A stretch of DNA of 64,000 nt, taken from NCBI RefSeq assembly GCF_021173675.1, contig NZ_JAIHON010000006.1, positions 372,001-436,000 on the forward strand, written 5' to 3'. The position numbers were made by a program, and so were the translations under genes. Positions 1-9,243 of the stretch are shown here, one piece after another. Numbering within the stretch: the stretch's first letter is position 1; the number at the start of each line of letters is the position of its first letter. Under the pieces are notes generated by a model, which was given only the letters and a program-made list of their open reading frames with translations, did not search any database and was not told the DNA's origin. The DNA is from Streptomyces lincolnensis (lineage in GTDB: Bacteria; Actinomycetota; Actinomycetes; Streptomycetales; Streptomycetaceae).

Positions 1-647
1 GACGCCAGCTGCGGCCACTCCTCCTCGTGGGCCGCGACCCACGCCTCGACCTCGTGCTGCAGCGCGGACTGGAGGAGGAAGAGGTGCTTCGTCTCGCGGA
101 CCTCGAGGTCGGTGCTGCCCGAGATCGCCGAACGGGGGTTGATCAGGTCGGTCGGGTCCAGGACGCGGGTGCAGTTCTCGCACTGGTCGCCGCGGGCCTT
201 GTCGTAACCGCAGTGGGGGCAGGTGCCCTCGACATAGCGGTCCGGGAGGAAGCGGCCGTCGGTGGGCGAGTAGACCTGGCGGATCGCTCGCTCTTCGATG
301 AAGCCGTTCTCGTTCAGGCGGCGGGCGAAGTGCTGGGTGATCTCGACGTTCTGCGGGGAGGAGCTCCGGCCGAAGTAGTCGAAGGCCAGCGCGAAGCCGT
401 CGTAGACCGCCTTCTGGGCGTCGTGCGCCTGTGCGCAGAAGTCCGCGACGGGGAGGCCCTGCTCCTTCGCCGCGAGTTCGGCCGGGGTGCCGTGTTCGTC
501 CGTCGCGCAGATGTAGAGGACGTCGTGGCCGCGCTGGCGGAGGTACCGGGAGTACACGTCCGCCGGGAGCATGGACCCCACCATGTTGCCCAGGTGCTTG
601 ATCCCGTTGATGTACGGAAGGGCGCTGGTGATGAGGTGTCGAGCCAT
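1..647 (-). CDS. metG: Methionyl-tRNA synthetase, N-terminal part
   Basis: This class I aminoacyl-tRNA synthetase charges tRNA-Met with methionine in the cytoplasm. The visible 215 residues begin MARHLITSALPYINGIKHLG, with the nucleotide-binding signature in the form HLGN, followed by CATDEHGTPAE and the zinc knuckle of the connective domain (CPHCGYDKARGDQCENC). The ATG at 645-647 follows a GGAG about ten bases upstream. The gene runs off the left edge, so the KMSKS loop and anticodon-binding domain are not seen. It lies downstream of the VWA gene, separated by a hairpin. Confidence 0.96.
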   Translation of the reverse strand, partial: MARHLITSALPYINGIKHLGNMVGSMLPADVYSRYLRQRGHDVLYICATDEHGTPAELAAKEQGLPVADFCAQAHDAQKAVYDGFALAFDYFGRSSSPQNVEITQHFARRLNENGFIEERAIRQVYSPTDGRFLPDRYVEGTCPHCGYDKARGDQCENCTRVLDPTDLINPRSAISGSTDLEVRETKHLFLLQSALQHEVEAWVAAHEEEWPQLA

Positions 648-704
648 CGGGGGCTGCTCCCAGGTTGCTATGTACGGAACCTTGGAATCGTAGCCGACAT
701 GGGT

Positions 705-748
705 ACGCCGCCCGCCTCCCGTTTTACGGGGTGGGAAGCGGGCGGCGT
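705..748 (-). terminator. GC-rich hairpin between VWA gene and metG
   Basis: Inverted repeat arms at 705-720 and 733-748 (ACGCCGCCCGC...GCGGGCGGCGT) can form a long GC stem. It lies just after the stop of the VWA gene and before metG. There is no T-run, as is usual for actinobacterial terminators. Confidence 0.6.
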
Positions 749-779
749 CTTGTGCGGGGTGCGGGGGGTTACGCGGGGT

Positions 780-2750
780 TTACGGGCGCCAGGTCGCCAG
801 GAGGCCCTCGTAGACCTCCGCGTCCGTGAGCTCGCGGGGGGTCTCGCCGGCGAGGAAGTGGGACGTGTTCGGGGTCTTCAGCTTGCGGAGGTAGTCGAAT
901 GCCTTGTTCTCCGGGTCGCCGAAGGCGATGAACGAGAAGAACACGTGGGGGTGGCTCTTCGCGGCGTCCGTGAGGGCCTGGGTGGCGGGGGTCTTCGCGT
1001 CGGGGGCGCCGTCCGTCTGGAAGACGACGAGTGCGGGGGTGTCGGGGGTGTCTGGGGTCGATGACTTCGTGTGGTGCGCGAGTACTTCTTCTACGGCTGC
1101 GTGGTAGCTGGTGCGGCCCATGCGGCCGAGGCCCGCGTGCAGGTCGTCGATCTTGGTGTCGTGGTCGGTGAGGGTGAGCTCGCCGGTGCCGTCCACTTCC
1201 GTGGAGAAGAAGACGACGTGGACCTTGGTGTTCTCGGGGCCGGACGGGTCGAGGTGGGCGGCGAGGGCGAGGGTCTGCTCGCCGAGGGCCTGGGCCGAGC
1301 CGTCCTTGTAGTACGGGCGCATGCTCGCGGAGCGGTCGAGGACGAGGTAGACCTTGGCGGGGGTGCCGGTGAGGTTCTTGGCGGTGAGGGTGGCTGCGGC
1401 GGCCTGGTAGGCGGTGCGGAGGGTTGCGGGGACGGTGTCGGTGTCCTCGGCGGCTGCGGCTGCGGCTGCGGCTGCGGCTGCGGCTGCGGGGGCGGTGGTC
1501 GGCTCGGGTGCCTTGGCCGGCTGCGGCTCGGCCGGGACGTCCTCGGCTTCGCCTTCGGACGAGGTGTTCCCACCCGCACCACCCGTGCTGGTTTCGTCGT
1601 CGGCTGCGGGTCGCCCCTGTGGGGCGTCCTCGCCGTCGGCGGCCGCGGGAGAGTCGGTCGGTTCGGCCGTCTCGGCCGACGGCTCCGGGCTCGGCTCCTC
1701 GGAGGTCGGCGACTCAGCCGCAGGTGCCTCCTCGGCGGCGGGCCTCTCGGCCGCCTCCGGCTCCTTGGCGGCAGGCTCCTTGGCCTCCGGCTCCTCGGCG
1801 GTCGGCGTCTCCGCCGTCGGCACCGTCTCCTCGACGACGTGCTCCTCAGCCGCTGCCTCGCTCGCGGGCGTCGGCGTCTTCGCCGCAGGGGCCTCTTCGG
1901 TGACGTCCGCCTCGGCCGCCTGATCGTCGGCCTTCGGCGTCTCGGCTACCGGGGTCTCAGCCTCTGGTGTCTCGACAACCGTGGCCTTAGCCTCAGCCTC
2001 CGGCGCCTCGGTAACCGCGGTTTCATCCTCCGGCGTCTCGACAACCGCGGCCTCGGCCTTCGGCGCCTCGGCCTTCGGCGCCTCGGCCTTCGGTGTCTCG
2101 CCAACCGCGGTTTCATCCTCCGGCGTCTCGACAACCGGGGTCTCGGCCTGCGGCGCCTCCCCCACCGAGGTCTGCGCAGCCGGGGTCTCGGCCTTCGGCG
2201 CCTCCCCCACCGAGGTCTGCGCAGCCGGAGTCTCGGCCTGCGGCGTCTCCTCCACCGAGGTCTCCGCAGCCGGGGTCTCCGCAGCCGGGGTCTCGGCCTC
2301 CCGAGTCTCGGTCACCGGGGTCTCAGCCTCCGGCGCCTCTCTCACCGGGGTCTCAGCCTCCGTGGCCTCAGCCACCGCCGTCTCCGCAGTCGCGCCCTCG
2401 GCGCCCCCGTCGCTCGACGGCGTCGGATCCTCCTTCACCGCACCCCCCACCGACATCGCCCCATCCGCCGGAGGCGACTGCTTGGGGACCGTGACGTTGT
2501 CGAAGGCGGCGGCGACGAGGTCGTGTTCCTCCTGGGGGGTGAGGGGGGTGGTGCGGGGTTCGGGGACCTGGGCCTTGGGGGCCGGGGTGGGGTCGGGGGA
2601 GGGGGAGGGGACCTTGGGGGTGGTCTCCGGGGTGGTCTCAGAGGAAGAGGAGATCTCCTGCGAAGGAGTCCGTTCCGCACCCTCTGCCTCGGCGGCACGT
2701 GCCTTGCGTGACCGGCCGAATGCGTTCCGCAGGAGAGTGAGAATGCCCAT
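780..2750 (-). CDS. VWA-domain protein with long repetitive N-terminal region
   Basis: The C-terminal 190 of 656 residues form a von Willebrand factor A domain of the TerF/TerY type. The MIDAS signature is LDRSAS (Asp472, Ser474, Ser476), with a Thr in GRTSYHAA and an Asp in FQTDGAPD, so divalent metal and ligand binding is likely. Residues about 60-440 are low-complexity Glu/Thr/Pro/Ala repeats (units such as AETPAAQTSVGEAPKAETP), then a run of about 13 alanines encoded by a GGCTGC hexanucleotide repeat (1452-1488). The ATG at 2748-2750 (MGILTLLRNAFGRSRKARA) was chosen because this Arg/Lys-rich start is typical of TerF-like proteins; the frame is open further upstream. A structural or stress role linked to tellurite-resistance proteins is inference. 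Confidence 0.85.
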   Translation of the reverse strand: MGILTLLRNAFGRSRKARAAEAEGAERTPSQEISSSSETTPETTPKVPSPSPDPTPAPKAQVPEPRTTPLTPQEEHDLVAAAFDNVTVPKQSPPADGAMSVGGAVKEDPTPSSDGGAEGATAETAVAEATEAETPVREAPEAETPVTETREAETPAAETPAAETSVEETPQAETPAAQTSVGEAPKAETPAAQTSVGEAPQAETPVVETPEDETAVGETPKAEAPKAEAPKAEAAVVETPEDETAVTEAPEAEAKATVVETPEAETPVAETPKADDQAAEADVTEEAPAAKTPTPASEAAAEEHVVEETVPTAETPTAEEPEAKEPAAKEPEAAERPAAEEAPAAESPTSEEPSPEPSAETAEPTDSPAAADGEDAPQGRPAADDETSTGGAGGNTSSEGEAEDVPAEPQPAKAPEPTTAPAAAAAAAAAAAAAEDTDTVPATLRTAYQAAAATLTAKNLTGTPAKVYLVLDRSASMRPYYKDGSAQALGEQTLALAAHLDPSGPENTKVHVVFFSTEVDGTGELTLTDHDTKIDDLHAGLGRMGRTSYHAAVEEVLAHHTKSSTPDTPDTPALVVFQTDGAPDAKTPATQALTDAAKSHPHVFFSFIAFGDPENKAFDYLRKLKTPNTSHFLAGETPRELTDAEVYEGLLATWRP

Positions 2751-2938
2751 GTGCGCAACCCTTCGCGTGAGTTGAAGCCCGTCAATCCCTGGCCAGGACG
2801 GACACGTAAGGTTAGCGGCCCCGAATGGCGATCTTGGGCAGGGGCGGGGGAGGCGGGCTCCACAGGAGTCAAGGGCCACATCAGGACTTCGTCGGTGATC
2901 AAGGTGGCCGGAGGGTAATCGGCCTACATCCACCCCGG

Positions 2939-2960
2939 GTTCACCCTCCGTTCATCGGTG
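2939..2960 (+). promoter_or_regulatory. PHO box upstream of phoX
   Basis: Two adjacent 11-bp direct repeat units, GTTCACCCTCC and GTTCATCGGTG, match the Streptomyces PhoP operator (GTTCA direct repeats). A weaker unit (ATCCACCCCGG) precedes them at 2928-2938. They lie 75 bp before the phosphatase start, which fits induction by phosphate starvation. Confidence 0.8.
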
Positions 2961-3034
2961 CGCTTCGCTCCCGCACAAACGTGCCCCTACCGTCCGTCAC
3001 GCTGGACTCAAGGGGAAGCAAGGGGAGCGTAAAA

Positions 3035-5113
3035 GTGCGCAAGCAGTTGCCGTTGATCATGACGTCTTCGTCCGAAACCCATTCTGGCGGCCGGTCCGCC
3101 CTGACCTGCCGGTTCCGGTGTGGTGACGCCTGTTTCCACCCGGCGCCCAACACCTCTGACAACGAGTACGTCGGCGATGTCATCGCCGGGGCTCTCAGTC
3201 GTCGTTCGATGATGCGTGCCGCGGCCGTCGTCACCGTGGCCGCCGCGGCGGGTGGTGCGGTCGCCGCGCCCCGGGCGCAGGCAGCGGAGGCCGCCGAGCA
3301 GGGCGTACAGAAAGCCAAGGCCGGGGCGTCCAAGGGCGCCCGTGGGCTGCGGTTCGCCGCCGTCGCGCCGAACACCGCCGACACCGTGACCATCCCGGAC
3401 GGGTACGCGCAGAACATCGTCATCCGCTGGGGCGAGCCCATCCTGCGGGGTGCGCCCGCCTTCGACCCGGAGAAGCAGACCGCCGCCGCGCAGGCCGGTC
3501 AGTTCGGGTACAACAACGACTTTCTGTCGCTCCTGCCGCTTCCGGGCGAACACAACCGGCAGATCCTCGTCGCCAATCACGAGTACACCGACGAAGTGCT
3601 GATGTTCCGGGGGTACGACGCCGCCAACCCGACGCGTGAGCAGGTCGAGATCGCCTGGGCCGCCCATGGGCTGTCCGCCGTGGTCGTGGAGGGGGACCGG
3701 AGGAGTGGGAAGCTCACCGCCGTTCCGCGGCATCGGCTGAACCGGCGCGTCACCGCCACCACCGCGTTCCGGCTGACCGGGCCCGCCGCCGGGTCGGACC
3801 TGGTCAGGACGTCGGCCGACCCTTCCGGGCGCAAGGTGCTGGGCACGCTCAACAACTGCTCCGGCGGCACCACCCCGTGGGGCACCACCCTGCACGGCGA
3901 GGAGAACTTCAACCAGTACTTCGCCAACGCGAGCCGGACCACCGACAAGCGGTACGGCATCGGGACCGGGGCGAGCGAGCGCAAGTGGGAGCGGTTCGAC
4001 AAGCGGTTCGACGTCGCCCAGGAGCCCAATGAGGCCCATCGGTTCGGGTACGTCGTCGAGCTCGACCCCTACGACCCCGACTCCACGCCCCGCAAGCACA
4101 CCGCGCTCGGCCGGTTCAAGCACGAGGGCGCGACCGTGCGGCTCACGCGCGACGGGCGGCCGGTCGTCTACACCGGTGACGACGAGCGGTTCGACTACTT
4201 CTACAAGTTCGTCGGCAGCAAGCGGATGAAGCACGGCAGCAGCCGGGCCGTGCGCGAGCACAACCTGTCGCTGCTCGACGAGGGCACGCTCTACGTCGCC
4301 AAGCTCACCGGCGACTCCCCCGCCATCGAGATCGACGGCACCGGCAAGCTGCCGAGTGACGGTGAGTTCGACGGCAGCGGCGAGTGGATCCCGCTGGTCA
4401 CCGCGACCGCCAAGGGCGCCGTCTCGCACGTGGACGGGATGACGGCCGAGGAGGTCTGCGTCTTCACGCGGCTCGCCGGTGACAAGGTCGGGGCCACCAA
4501 GATGGACCGGCCCGAGGACATCGAGCCGAACCCGCACACCGGCAAGGTGTACGTCGCCCTCACCAACAACTCCAACCGCGGTGTCGGTACGAACGCCAAG
4601 GCCGACGAGGCCAACCCGCGCAACGCCAACAAGCACGGGCACGTCCTGGAGCTGACCGAGCGCTGGAACCGGGCCGACAGCACCCGGTTCGCGTGGTCGC
4701 TGTTCCTCGTCGCCGGTGACCCGAAGGACCCGGCGACCTACTTCGCCGGCTTCCCCAAGGACAAGGTCAGCCCGATCTCCTGCCCGGACAACGTGGCCTT
4801 CGACCCGTACGGCAACCTGTGGATCTCCACCGACGGCGCCCAGCTCGGCTACCACGACGGCCTGTTCGGCGTGGCCACCCGGGGCGAGCGGCGCGGTGAG
4901 CTCAAGCAGTTCCTGACCATGCCGAAGGGCGCGGAGACCTGCGGTCCGGTCATCCAGGACCGGCGCGTGCTCGTCGCCGTGCAGCACCCGGGCGAGATCG
5001 ACGGCGCCACCGTCGAGAAGCCGGCCAGCGCCTGGCCCGACGGGCCGGGCACGTACGTCCGCCCGTCCGTCGTCGCCGTGTGGCGCGCGGACGGCGGTGA
5101 CATCGGCGTCTGA
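3035..5113 (+). CDS. phoX: PhoX-type alkaline phosphatase, Tat-exported (DUF839)
   Basis: This 692-residue secreted phosphatase would release phosphate from organic esters outside the cell; PhoX enzymes use Ca and Fe rather than Zn. The N-terminus has the conserved CRFRCGDACFH segment and a twin-arginine motif, SRRSMMR (residues 55-61), followed by an Ala-rich hydrophobic stretch ending near APRAQA. The body shows DUF839/PhoX features such as VANHEYTDEVLMF, NNCSGGTTPWGT, ARTS-like basic motifs and FKHEGATV. The GTG at 3035 was chosen because AGGGGAG lies eight bases upstream and family members start with a similar RK-L-P-L sequence. A PHO box upstream indicates PhoP control. It converges on the LysR gene. 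Confidence 0.9.
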   Translation: MRKQLPLIMTSSSETHSGGRSALTCRFRCGDACFHPAPNTSDNEYVGDVIAGALSRRSMMRAAAVVTVAAAAGGAVAAPRAQAAEAAEQGVQKAKAGASKGARGLRFAAVAPNTADTVTIPDGYAQNIVIRWGEPILRGAPAFDPEKQTAAAQAGQFGYNNDFLSLLPLPGEHNRQILVANHEYTDEVLMFRGYDAANPTREQVEIAWAAHGLSAVVVEGDRRSGKLTAVPRHRLNRRVTATTAFRLTGPAAGSDLVRTSADPSGRKVLGTLNNCSGGTTPWGTTLHGEENFNQYFANASRTTDKRYGIGTGASERKWERFDKRFDVAQEPNEAHRFGYVVELDPYDPDSTPRKHTALGRFKHEGATVRLTRDGRPVVYTGDDERFDYFYKFVGSKRMKHGSSRAVREHNLSLLDEGTLYVAKLTGDSPAIEIDGTGKLPSDGEFDGSGEWIPLVTATAKGAVSHVDGMTAEEVCVFTRLAGDKVGATKMDRPEDIEPNPHTGKVYVALTNNSNRGVGTNAKADEANPRNANKHGHVLELTERWNRADSTRFAWSLFLVAGDPKDPATYFAGFPKDKVSPISCPDNVAFDPYGNLWISTDGAQLGYHDGLFGVATRGERRGELKQFLTMPKGAETCGPVIQDRRVLVAVQHPGEIDGATVEKPASAWPDGPGTYVRPSVVAVWRADGGDIGV

Positions 5114-5142
5114 GCCGGCCGGAAGGGGGCCGACAACAGGCC

Positions 5143-6090
5143 CTACGGGAGTGCTGGGACCGGTGGGCGGCTCGCCGCACCGTCGTGTTCCAGCCACTCC
5201 TGGTACGCCGGCGCCTGCCGCGCCGCCTCCCAGTACGCCTCCTCCAGCGCGGGGCAGACGCCGTCGAGGTCCGTCTCGGTACGGGCCGCGAGGAGCAGGC
5301 GGACGCCGAGCGGGTCGCCGTGCAGCCGTCGTACGGCCATGTCGGGGCGGGGCACCCGGGTCGGCTGGCAGACGGTGACGACCTCGCCGGTGGCGACCAG
5401 GGCGTCGGCGGTGTGGTAGTCGCCGTGCAGGACATGGGGGTGGACGTCGGCCGCGCGGAACATCCGCTGGACGGCGTCCCACTCCCCGTCGACCGTGGGG
5501 TCGATCATCCAGCGGTCACCGGCCAGGTCGGAGAGGTGGACCACCGGGCGGGCCGCCGCCGGGTGGTCGGCCGGCAGGGACACGAACTGCGGTTCGCGCT
5601 CGATCAGGACGCGCAGGCGCAGTTCCCGGGGGATGCGCAGGGGGCAGCCCTCGACCTCGTGCACGAAGGCGACGTCGAGCTGGCCGTCGGCGACCATGCG
5701 CAGCAGGGCGTTGGCCGAGACGTTCATGTGGAGGGTGGGGTCCTGGCCCCGGGCGCGCAGCCGCCGTAGCCAGCCCGCCAGGGCCTTGCTCGCGGTGGAG
5801 CCGACGCGGAGCTCCGGACCGCCGACCGCCGCCGCCCGGGCCTCCGCGACCAGGGAGCGCATGTCGGCCACCAGGGGGCGGGCGCGACTGAGGACGAGCC
5901 GCCCCAGGGGTGTGGGACGGCAGCCGGATCTCGCGCGCACGAACAGCGCGCCGCCCAGCTCCTGTTCGATGCGTCTGAGCTGCGTGCTCAACGACGGCTG
6001 GGCGACGCCCAGATGACGGGCCGCCCGGTGCAGGCTGCCGGTGTCCGCTATGGCGCACAGCGCGCGCAGGTGCCTCACCTCAAGCTCCAT
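5143..6090 (-). CDS. snpR: LysR-family regulator divergent from snapalysin
   Basis: This 315-residue protein starts MELEVRHLRALCAIADTGSL, and the N-terminal 65 residues form the LysR winged helix (AARHLGVAQPSLSTQLRRIE). The remainder is the two-lobe effector domain. LysR genes divergent from small neutral protease genes (SnpR/MprR) activate the protease; the orientation and the operator-like palindrome between the genes match that arrangement. The ATG at 6088-6090 is preferred; an upstream in-frame start (6117) would add nine residues. Confidence 0.85.
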   Translation of the reverse strand: MELEVRHLRALCAIADTGSLHRAARHLGVAQPSLSTQLRRIEQELGGALFVRARSGCRPTPLGRLVLSRARPLVADMRSLVAEARAAAVGGPELRVGSTASKALAGWLRRLRARGQDPTLHMNVSANALLRMVADGQLDVAFVHEVEGCPLRIPRELRLRVLIEREPQFVSLPADHPAAARPVVHLSDLAGDRWMIDPTVDGEWDAVQRMFRAADVHPHVLHGDYHTADALVATGEVVTVCQPTRVPRPDMAVRRLHGDPLGVRLLLAARTETDLDGVCPALEEAYWEAARQAPAYQEWLEHDGAASRPPVPALP

Positions 6091-6174
6091 GCCGTCGGAG
6101 CGTAAAGCGGAACCCAAGCTTTCACCAGGTGTACAAATCGCACGCGGGCGCAGGCGAACGGGGGCGAACGGGGT

Positions 6175-6197
6175 GGTGATAGGGCCGGGCTATCACC
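6175..6197. promoter_or_regulatory. LysR-type operator between snpR and snpA
   Basis: A perfect inverted repeat, GGTGATAG-N7-CTATCACC, contains a T-N11-A core (T at 6180, A at 6192), which is the LysR-type binding signature. It is 78 bp before the protease start, a position suited to activation. Confidence 0.65.
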
Positions 6198-6274
6198 GGT
6201 TGCCATCATCACAGCCGTCGTGCGGAGGCCGACACTCACCGTTGACGACTCACCCCCCACACCTGGAGTCATCG

Positions 6275-6934
6275 ATGCGTCTGTCCAGCTCTCTGTCCTC
6301 CTCCGCCCTCGTGGCGGCCATCGGCCTCTCTCTCACAACGGTCGGCGTCGGCGCCGCGGTTCCCGCCGTGGCGGCGCCCGCGCACGCCGGGTACGTCGGC
6401 ACGTCCGCGGAGTCCGAGGCGAACCGGGCCTTCTTCGAGGCCGTCCTGAAGTCCGTCGCCGAGAAGCGCGCCGCGCAGCCGCGCGCCGCCGCGGCCGTCA
6501 CCGTCGTCTACGACGCCTCCCGCGCGCCCACGTTCGCCGCGCAGATCGCCCGCAGCACCCAGATATGGAACAGCTCGGTGTCGAACGTGAAGCTCCAGGA
6601 GGGCACCAACGCCGACTTCACCTACCGCGAGGGCAACGACTCGCGCGGGTCGTACGCCTCCACGGACGGGCACGGCGGCGGGTACATCTTCCTCGACTAC
6701 CGGCAGAACCAGCAGTACGACTCCACGCGGGTCACCGCGCACGAGACGGGGCATGTGCTCGGGTTGCCGGACCACTATTCGGGGCCGTGCAGTGAGTTGA
6801 TGTCCGGGGGCGGGCCGGGGACGTCCTGCACGAATGCCGTTCCGGATGCGAATGAGCGGGCGCGGGTTGATCGGCTGTGGGTGAACGGGTTCGCCGCGGC
6901 GATGGACAAGGCCCTGGAGAAAGCGGGCCGTTAG
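6275..6934 (+). CDS. snpA: Snapalysin, secreted small neutral protease (M7)
   Basis: This 219-residue extracellular zinc metalloprotease has a signal peptide (MRLSSSLSSSALVAAIGLSL..., Ala-rich up to about residue 35), a short propeptide and the catalytic domain. The zinc site HETGHVLGLPDHY gives two His and an Asp ligand, characteristic of family M7. The following PCSELMSGG contains the Met-turn. The Cys pair (PCSEL, TSCTN) probably forms a disulfide. It is divergent from its likely LysR activator and followed by a strong terminator. Confidence 0.93.
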   Translation: MRLSSSLSSSALVAAIGLSLTTVGVGAAVPAVAAPAHAGYVGTSAESEANRAFFEAVLKSVAEKRAAQPRAAAAVTVVYDASRAPTFAAQIARSTQIWNSSVSNVKLQEGTNADFTYREGNDSRGSYASTDGHGGGYIFLDYRQNQQYDSTRVTAHETGHVLGLPDHYSGPCSELMSGGGPGTSCTNAVPDANERARVDRLWVNGFAAAMDKALEKAGR

Positions 6935-6957
6935 GAGCCACCACCCCCCACGCGGTG

Positions 6958-6988
6958 CGGCCGCCCCCTTATTTTTAGGGGGCGGCCG
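6958..6988. terminator. Bidirectional terminator after snpA
   Basis: A perfect 12-bp stem (CGGCCGCCCCCT at 6958-6969, AGGGGGCGGCCG at 6977-6988) closes a TATTTTT loop. It follows the snapalysin stop codon. Confidence 0.85.
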
Positions 6989-7027
6989 TGCCCATGTTCG
7001 CCTACTAGCTCGGGGGCTTGTGTTGTC

Positions 7028-7113
7028 GGGCGGGTGCGGGTTGTCCGTGGCTGGTCGCGCCCACGCGGCGGAGCCGCACATTGATACAGCCCCGCGCCCC
7101 TAAGGGGGCGGGG
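7028..7113. repeat. Streptomyces interspersed terminator-type repeat
   Basis: The stretch contains GGCTGGTCGCGCCCACGCGG, GCGGCGGAGCCGC and a hairpin CCCCGCGCCCC-TAA-GGGGGCGGGG (7090-7113). Sequences of this form recur after genes across Streptomyces chromosomes (from memory, not searched here). The hairpin covers the stop codon of the FUSC gene and probably ends its transcript. Confidence 0.7.
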
Positions 7114-9049
7114 TGGTGATCGCCCTTGCCGCCGCCACCTCCTGCCGCAGCGGCTCCAGGACGCTGCCCGATGGGCCCGTGAGGTCGGTGCGGACCTCGT
7201 AGAGGGTGTCGATCTCTCGTAGGCCTTCGGCCAACTCCCTCAGTTGCAGGGCAACTTGGGAGACCTCGGCGTGGGACGGCGGGGGTGCGCCGTGTTTGAC
7301 CCGTACGCGGGCCGCCGTCGTGGCGTCGACGATGCGTTCGACGGCGACGACCAGGGGCCACCAGGCGGCGGCGCGGCGGCCGGTGGGCGGGGGTTCGGTG
7401 AGGGCGCGCTGGAACTCCGTGCGGATGACGGAGAGGTCGCGGTAGAGGCGGCGGCGCATGCGGGCGCGGGCCGGGGGATCGACGGGGGCGGCGTCCGGGG
7501 AGCCGAAGGCGTACTCCACGTAGCGCGCGGTGTCGGCGACGGCGTCCGCGAGGCGGTCGCCGACGCGGGTGTGCCAGCTCTCGGGCCAGAGCAGGTAGCC
7601 CGCGACGAGGGCGATGGCGCAGCCGATGAGGGAGTCCAGCAGGCGGGGCAGCAGCAGGGCGGTGCCCTGGTGGTTCAGGACGTCGGACAGGAGCAGGATC
7701 ACCGGGGTGATCGCGGCCGTCTGGTAGCCGTAGCCCCGCGGGGTGAGGGCCGGGATCAGCGGGGCGAGCAGCAGCATCACCGGGACGTCCCACCAGCCTC
7801 GGGGGACCTGGGAGAGGACGGCGGCGGCGACGACGAGGCCGGCGACCGTGCCGAGGGCGCGCAGCAGGGCGCGGGAGAAGACCGAGCCGAAGTCGGGCTT
7901 GAGGACGAAGGTGATGGTCAGGGCGACCCAGTAGGAGCGGGGCACGGAGACGATCGACACCAGGGCCTGGGCGAGGCCGATGCAGAGGGCGAGGCGCAGG
8001 CCGTAGCGCCAGGAGGCGGCGGTCAGGGCGACGTCGCGGGCGGCGCGGGCCGCCCGGCTGCCGAGCGAGGCCGGGCGGCCGAGCCGGTCGTCCAGGCCGC
8101 GCGGGTCGACGTCCGGGGAGGCGACCACCTCGGCCGCATGCCGCAGCGCGTGGTCGACGGCACGGGCGGTCTCCGTCACCGGCACGGGGACCTTGAGCCC
8201 TATGGGTCCGGTGTAGCCGGTCTCGATGGCCTCGGCGAGGTGGCGTACGGCCGCCGGGACCTCGTCGGGCAGCGGCCGGCCGGAGAGATGGGCGGCGGGG
8301 GCGGCCTCCACGACCGGGGTGATGGCGTTCAGCTGGGCCAGCAGCCGGGTCAGCTCGGGACTGCGGCCGTGGTGCCGGGCGCGCCGGGCGAGGACGAGGT
8401 CGTACGACTGGTTCAGGGACTGGGTGACGGCGTGCCGGGCGGCGTCGTACTCGTCCCGGCCGCACGCCGCCATCAGTTCCGCGACCGCCCGGTAGGCGTC
8501 CGCGACCGCCGTCCGCTCCGGCACCCCCGACCGCAGCGGCCAGGCCAGGAGCGCGAGGGTCAGGACGAGGAGCCCGCCGCCGGTCATCAGGAGCGGGGCG
8601 AGCCACCAGTCGCCGGGCATGGCGAGGCCCGCGCCGACCACGGAGTTCAGCAGGAGCAGCAGGCCGGAGACCGAGGCCACCGCGCCGATCGTCGAGATCA
8701 TCCCGGAGATCAGCGCGATGCCGGTCACCGCCCAGACGGCGACCCAGCCGTGGCCGTGGACCGCCGCACCGACGGTGACCCCGACGGCGCCGAACAGCTG
8801 CGGGATCGCGATGTTGAGGATCCGCATGCGGTAGGCGTCGGCGGTGTCGCCGATGACACCGGACAGGGCGCCCATGGAGGCGAGGGCGCCGTAGGCGGTG
8901 TGGCCGGTGGCGAGACCGATCGCGAGGGGGATGGTCATCGCGAGGGCGGCCCGGGCCACGGCCGGACGGTTGACGGGCGCCTGCTGGGCCCGGAGGTTCC
9001 GGACCAGCCAGTCGGGGGGCGTGAGGCCGACGGGGAACTCGCGTGACAT
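7100..9049 (-). CDS. FUSC-family membrane protein, aromatic acid exporter-like
   Basis: This 649-residue integral membrane protein has two blocks of hydrophobic helices, at about residues 25-180 and 330-490, separated and followed by soluble alpha-helical regions. This is the architecture of FUSC/YccS/AaeB-type proteins, which export aromatic carboxylic acids or act in envelope stress. A conserved segment in the second block (SYWVALTITFVLKPDFGSVF) fits the FUSC_2 domain. The ATG at 9047-9049 (MSREFPVGLTPPDWLV) is preferred; an alternative six codons upstream exists. The substrate is unknown. Confidence 0.85.
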   Translation of the reverse strand: MSREFPVGLTPPDWLVRNLRAQQAPVNRPAVARAALAMTIPLAIGLATGHTAYGALASMGALSGVIGDTADAYRMRILNIAIPQLFGAVGVTVGAAVHGHGWVAVWAVTGIALISGMISTIGAVASVSGLLLLLNSVVGAGLAMPGDWWLAPLLMTGGGLLVLTLALLAWPLRSGVPERTAVADAYRAVAELMAACGRDEYDAARHAVTQSLNQSYDLVLARRARHHGRSPELTRLLAQLNAITPVVEAAPAAHLSGRPLPDEVPAAVRHLAEAIETGYTGPIGLKVPVPVTETARAVDHALRHAAEVVASPDVDPRGLDDRLGRPASLGSRAARAARDVALTAASWRYGLRLALCIGLAQALVSIVSVPRSYWVALTITFVLKPDFGSVFSRALLRALGTVAGLVVAAAVLSQVPRGWWDVPVMLLLAPLIPALTPRGYGYQTAAITPVILLLSDVLNHQGTALLLPRLLDSLIGCAIALVAGYLLWPESWHTRVGDRLADAVADTARYVEYAFGSPDAAPVDPPARARMRRRLYRDLSVIRTEFQRALTEPPPTGRRAAAWWPLVVAVERIVDATTAARVRVKHGAPPPSHAEVSQVALQLRELAEGLREIDTLYEVRTDLTGPSGSVLEPLRQEVAAARAITTPPP

Positions 9050-9154
9050 GCGCCTATTACACGGCATCCCCTTACATCGCCTTACGTCATCCCCGTGTCA
9101 TGGGCGTCTGCCGTCTCATGGCCGCACGAGCCGCCCGGCGGGGTGCCACTGTTT

Positions 9155-9225
9155 CCGGGGGCTGCCGCCCCCCGGACCCCGGCTTCGGCCTGAACAGCCT
9201 CGTCCGCGATCGCCGGACGGGCTGA
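9155..9225 (+). repeat. Interspersed repeat ending CGCCGGACGGGCTGA
   Basis: A short GC hairpin (GGGGGCTGCCGCCCCC) is followed by a segment ending CCTCGTCCGCGATCGCCGGACGGGCTGA-like sequence. The same ending occurs at 15870-15893 inside a coding region. It lies between the FUSC and hydrolase genes. This is a common Streptomyces dispersed repeat family by recollection. Confidence 0.65.
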
Positions 9226-9243
9226 GATGTCACGGGCCCGCGA

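Noticed and set aside
1071..2711. Long plus-strand ORF rich in Gly/Arg/Leu opposite the VWA gene
   Set aside because: It mirrors the repetitive minus-strand gene and has no domain or ribosome site.
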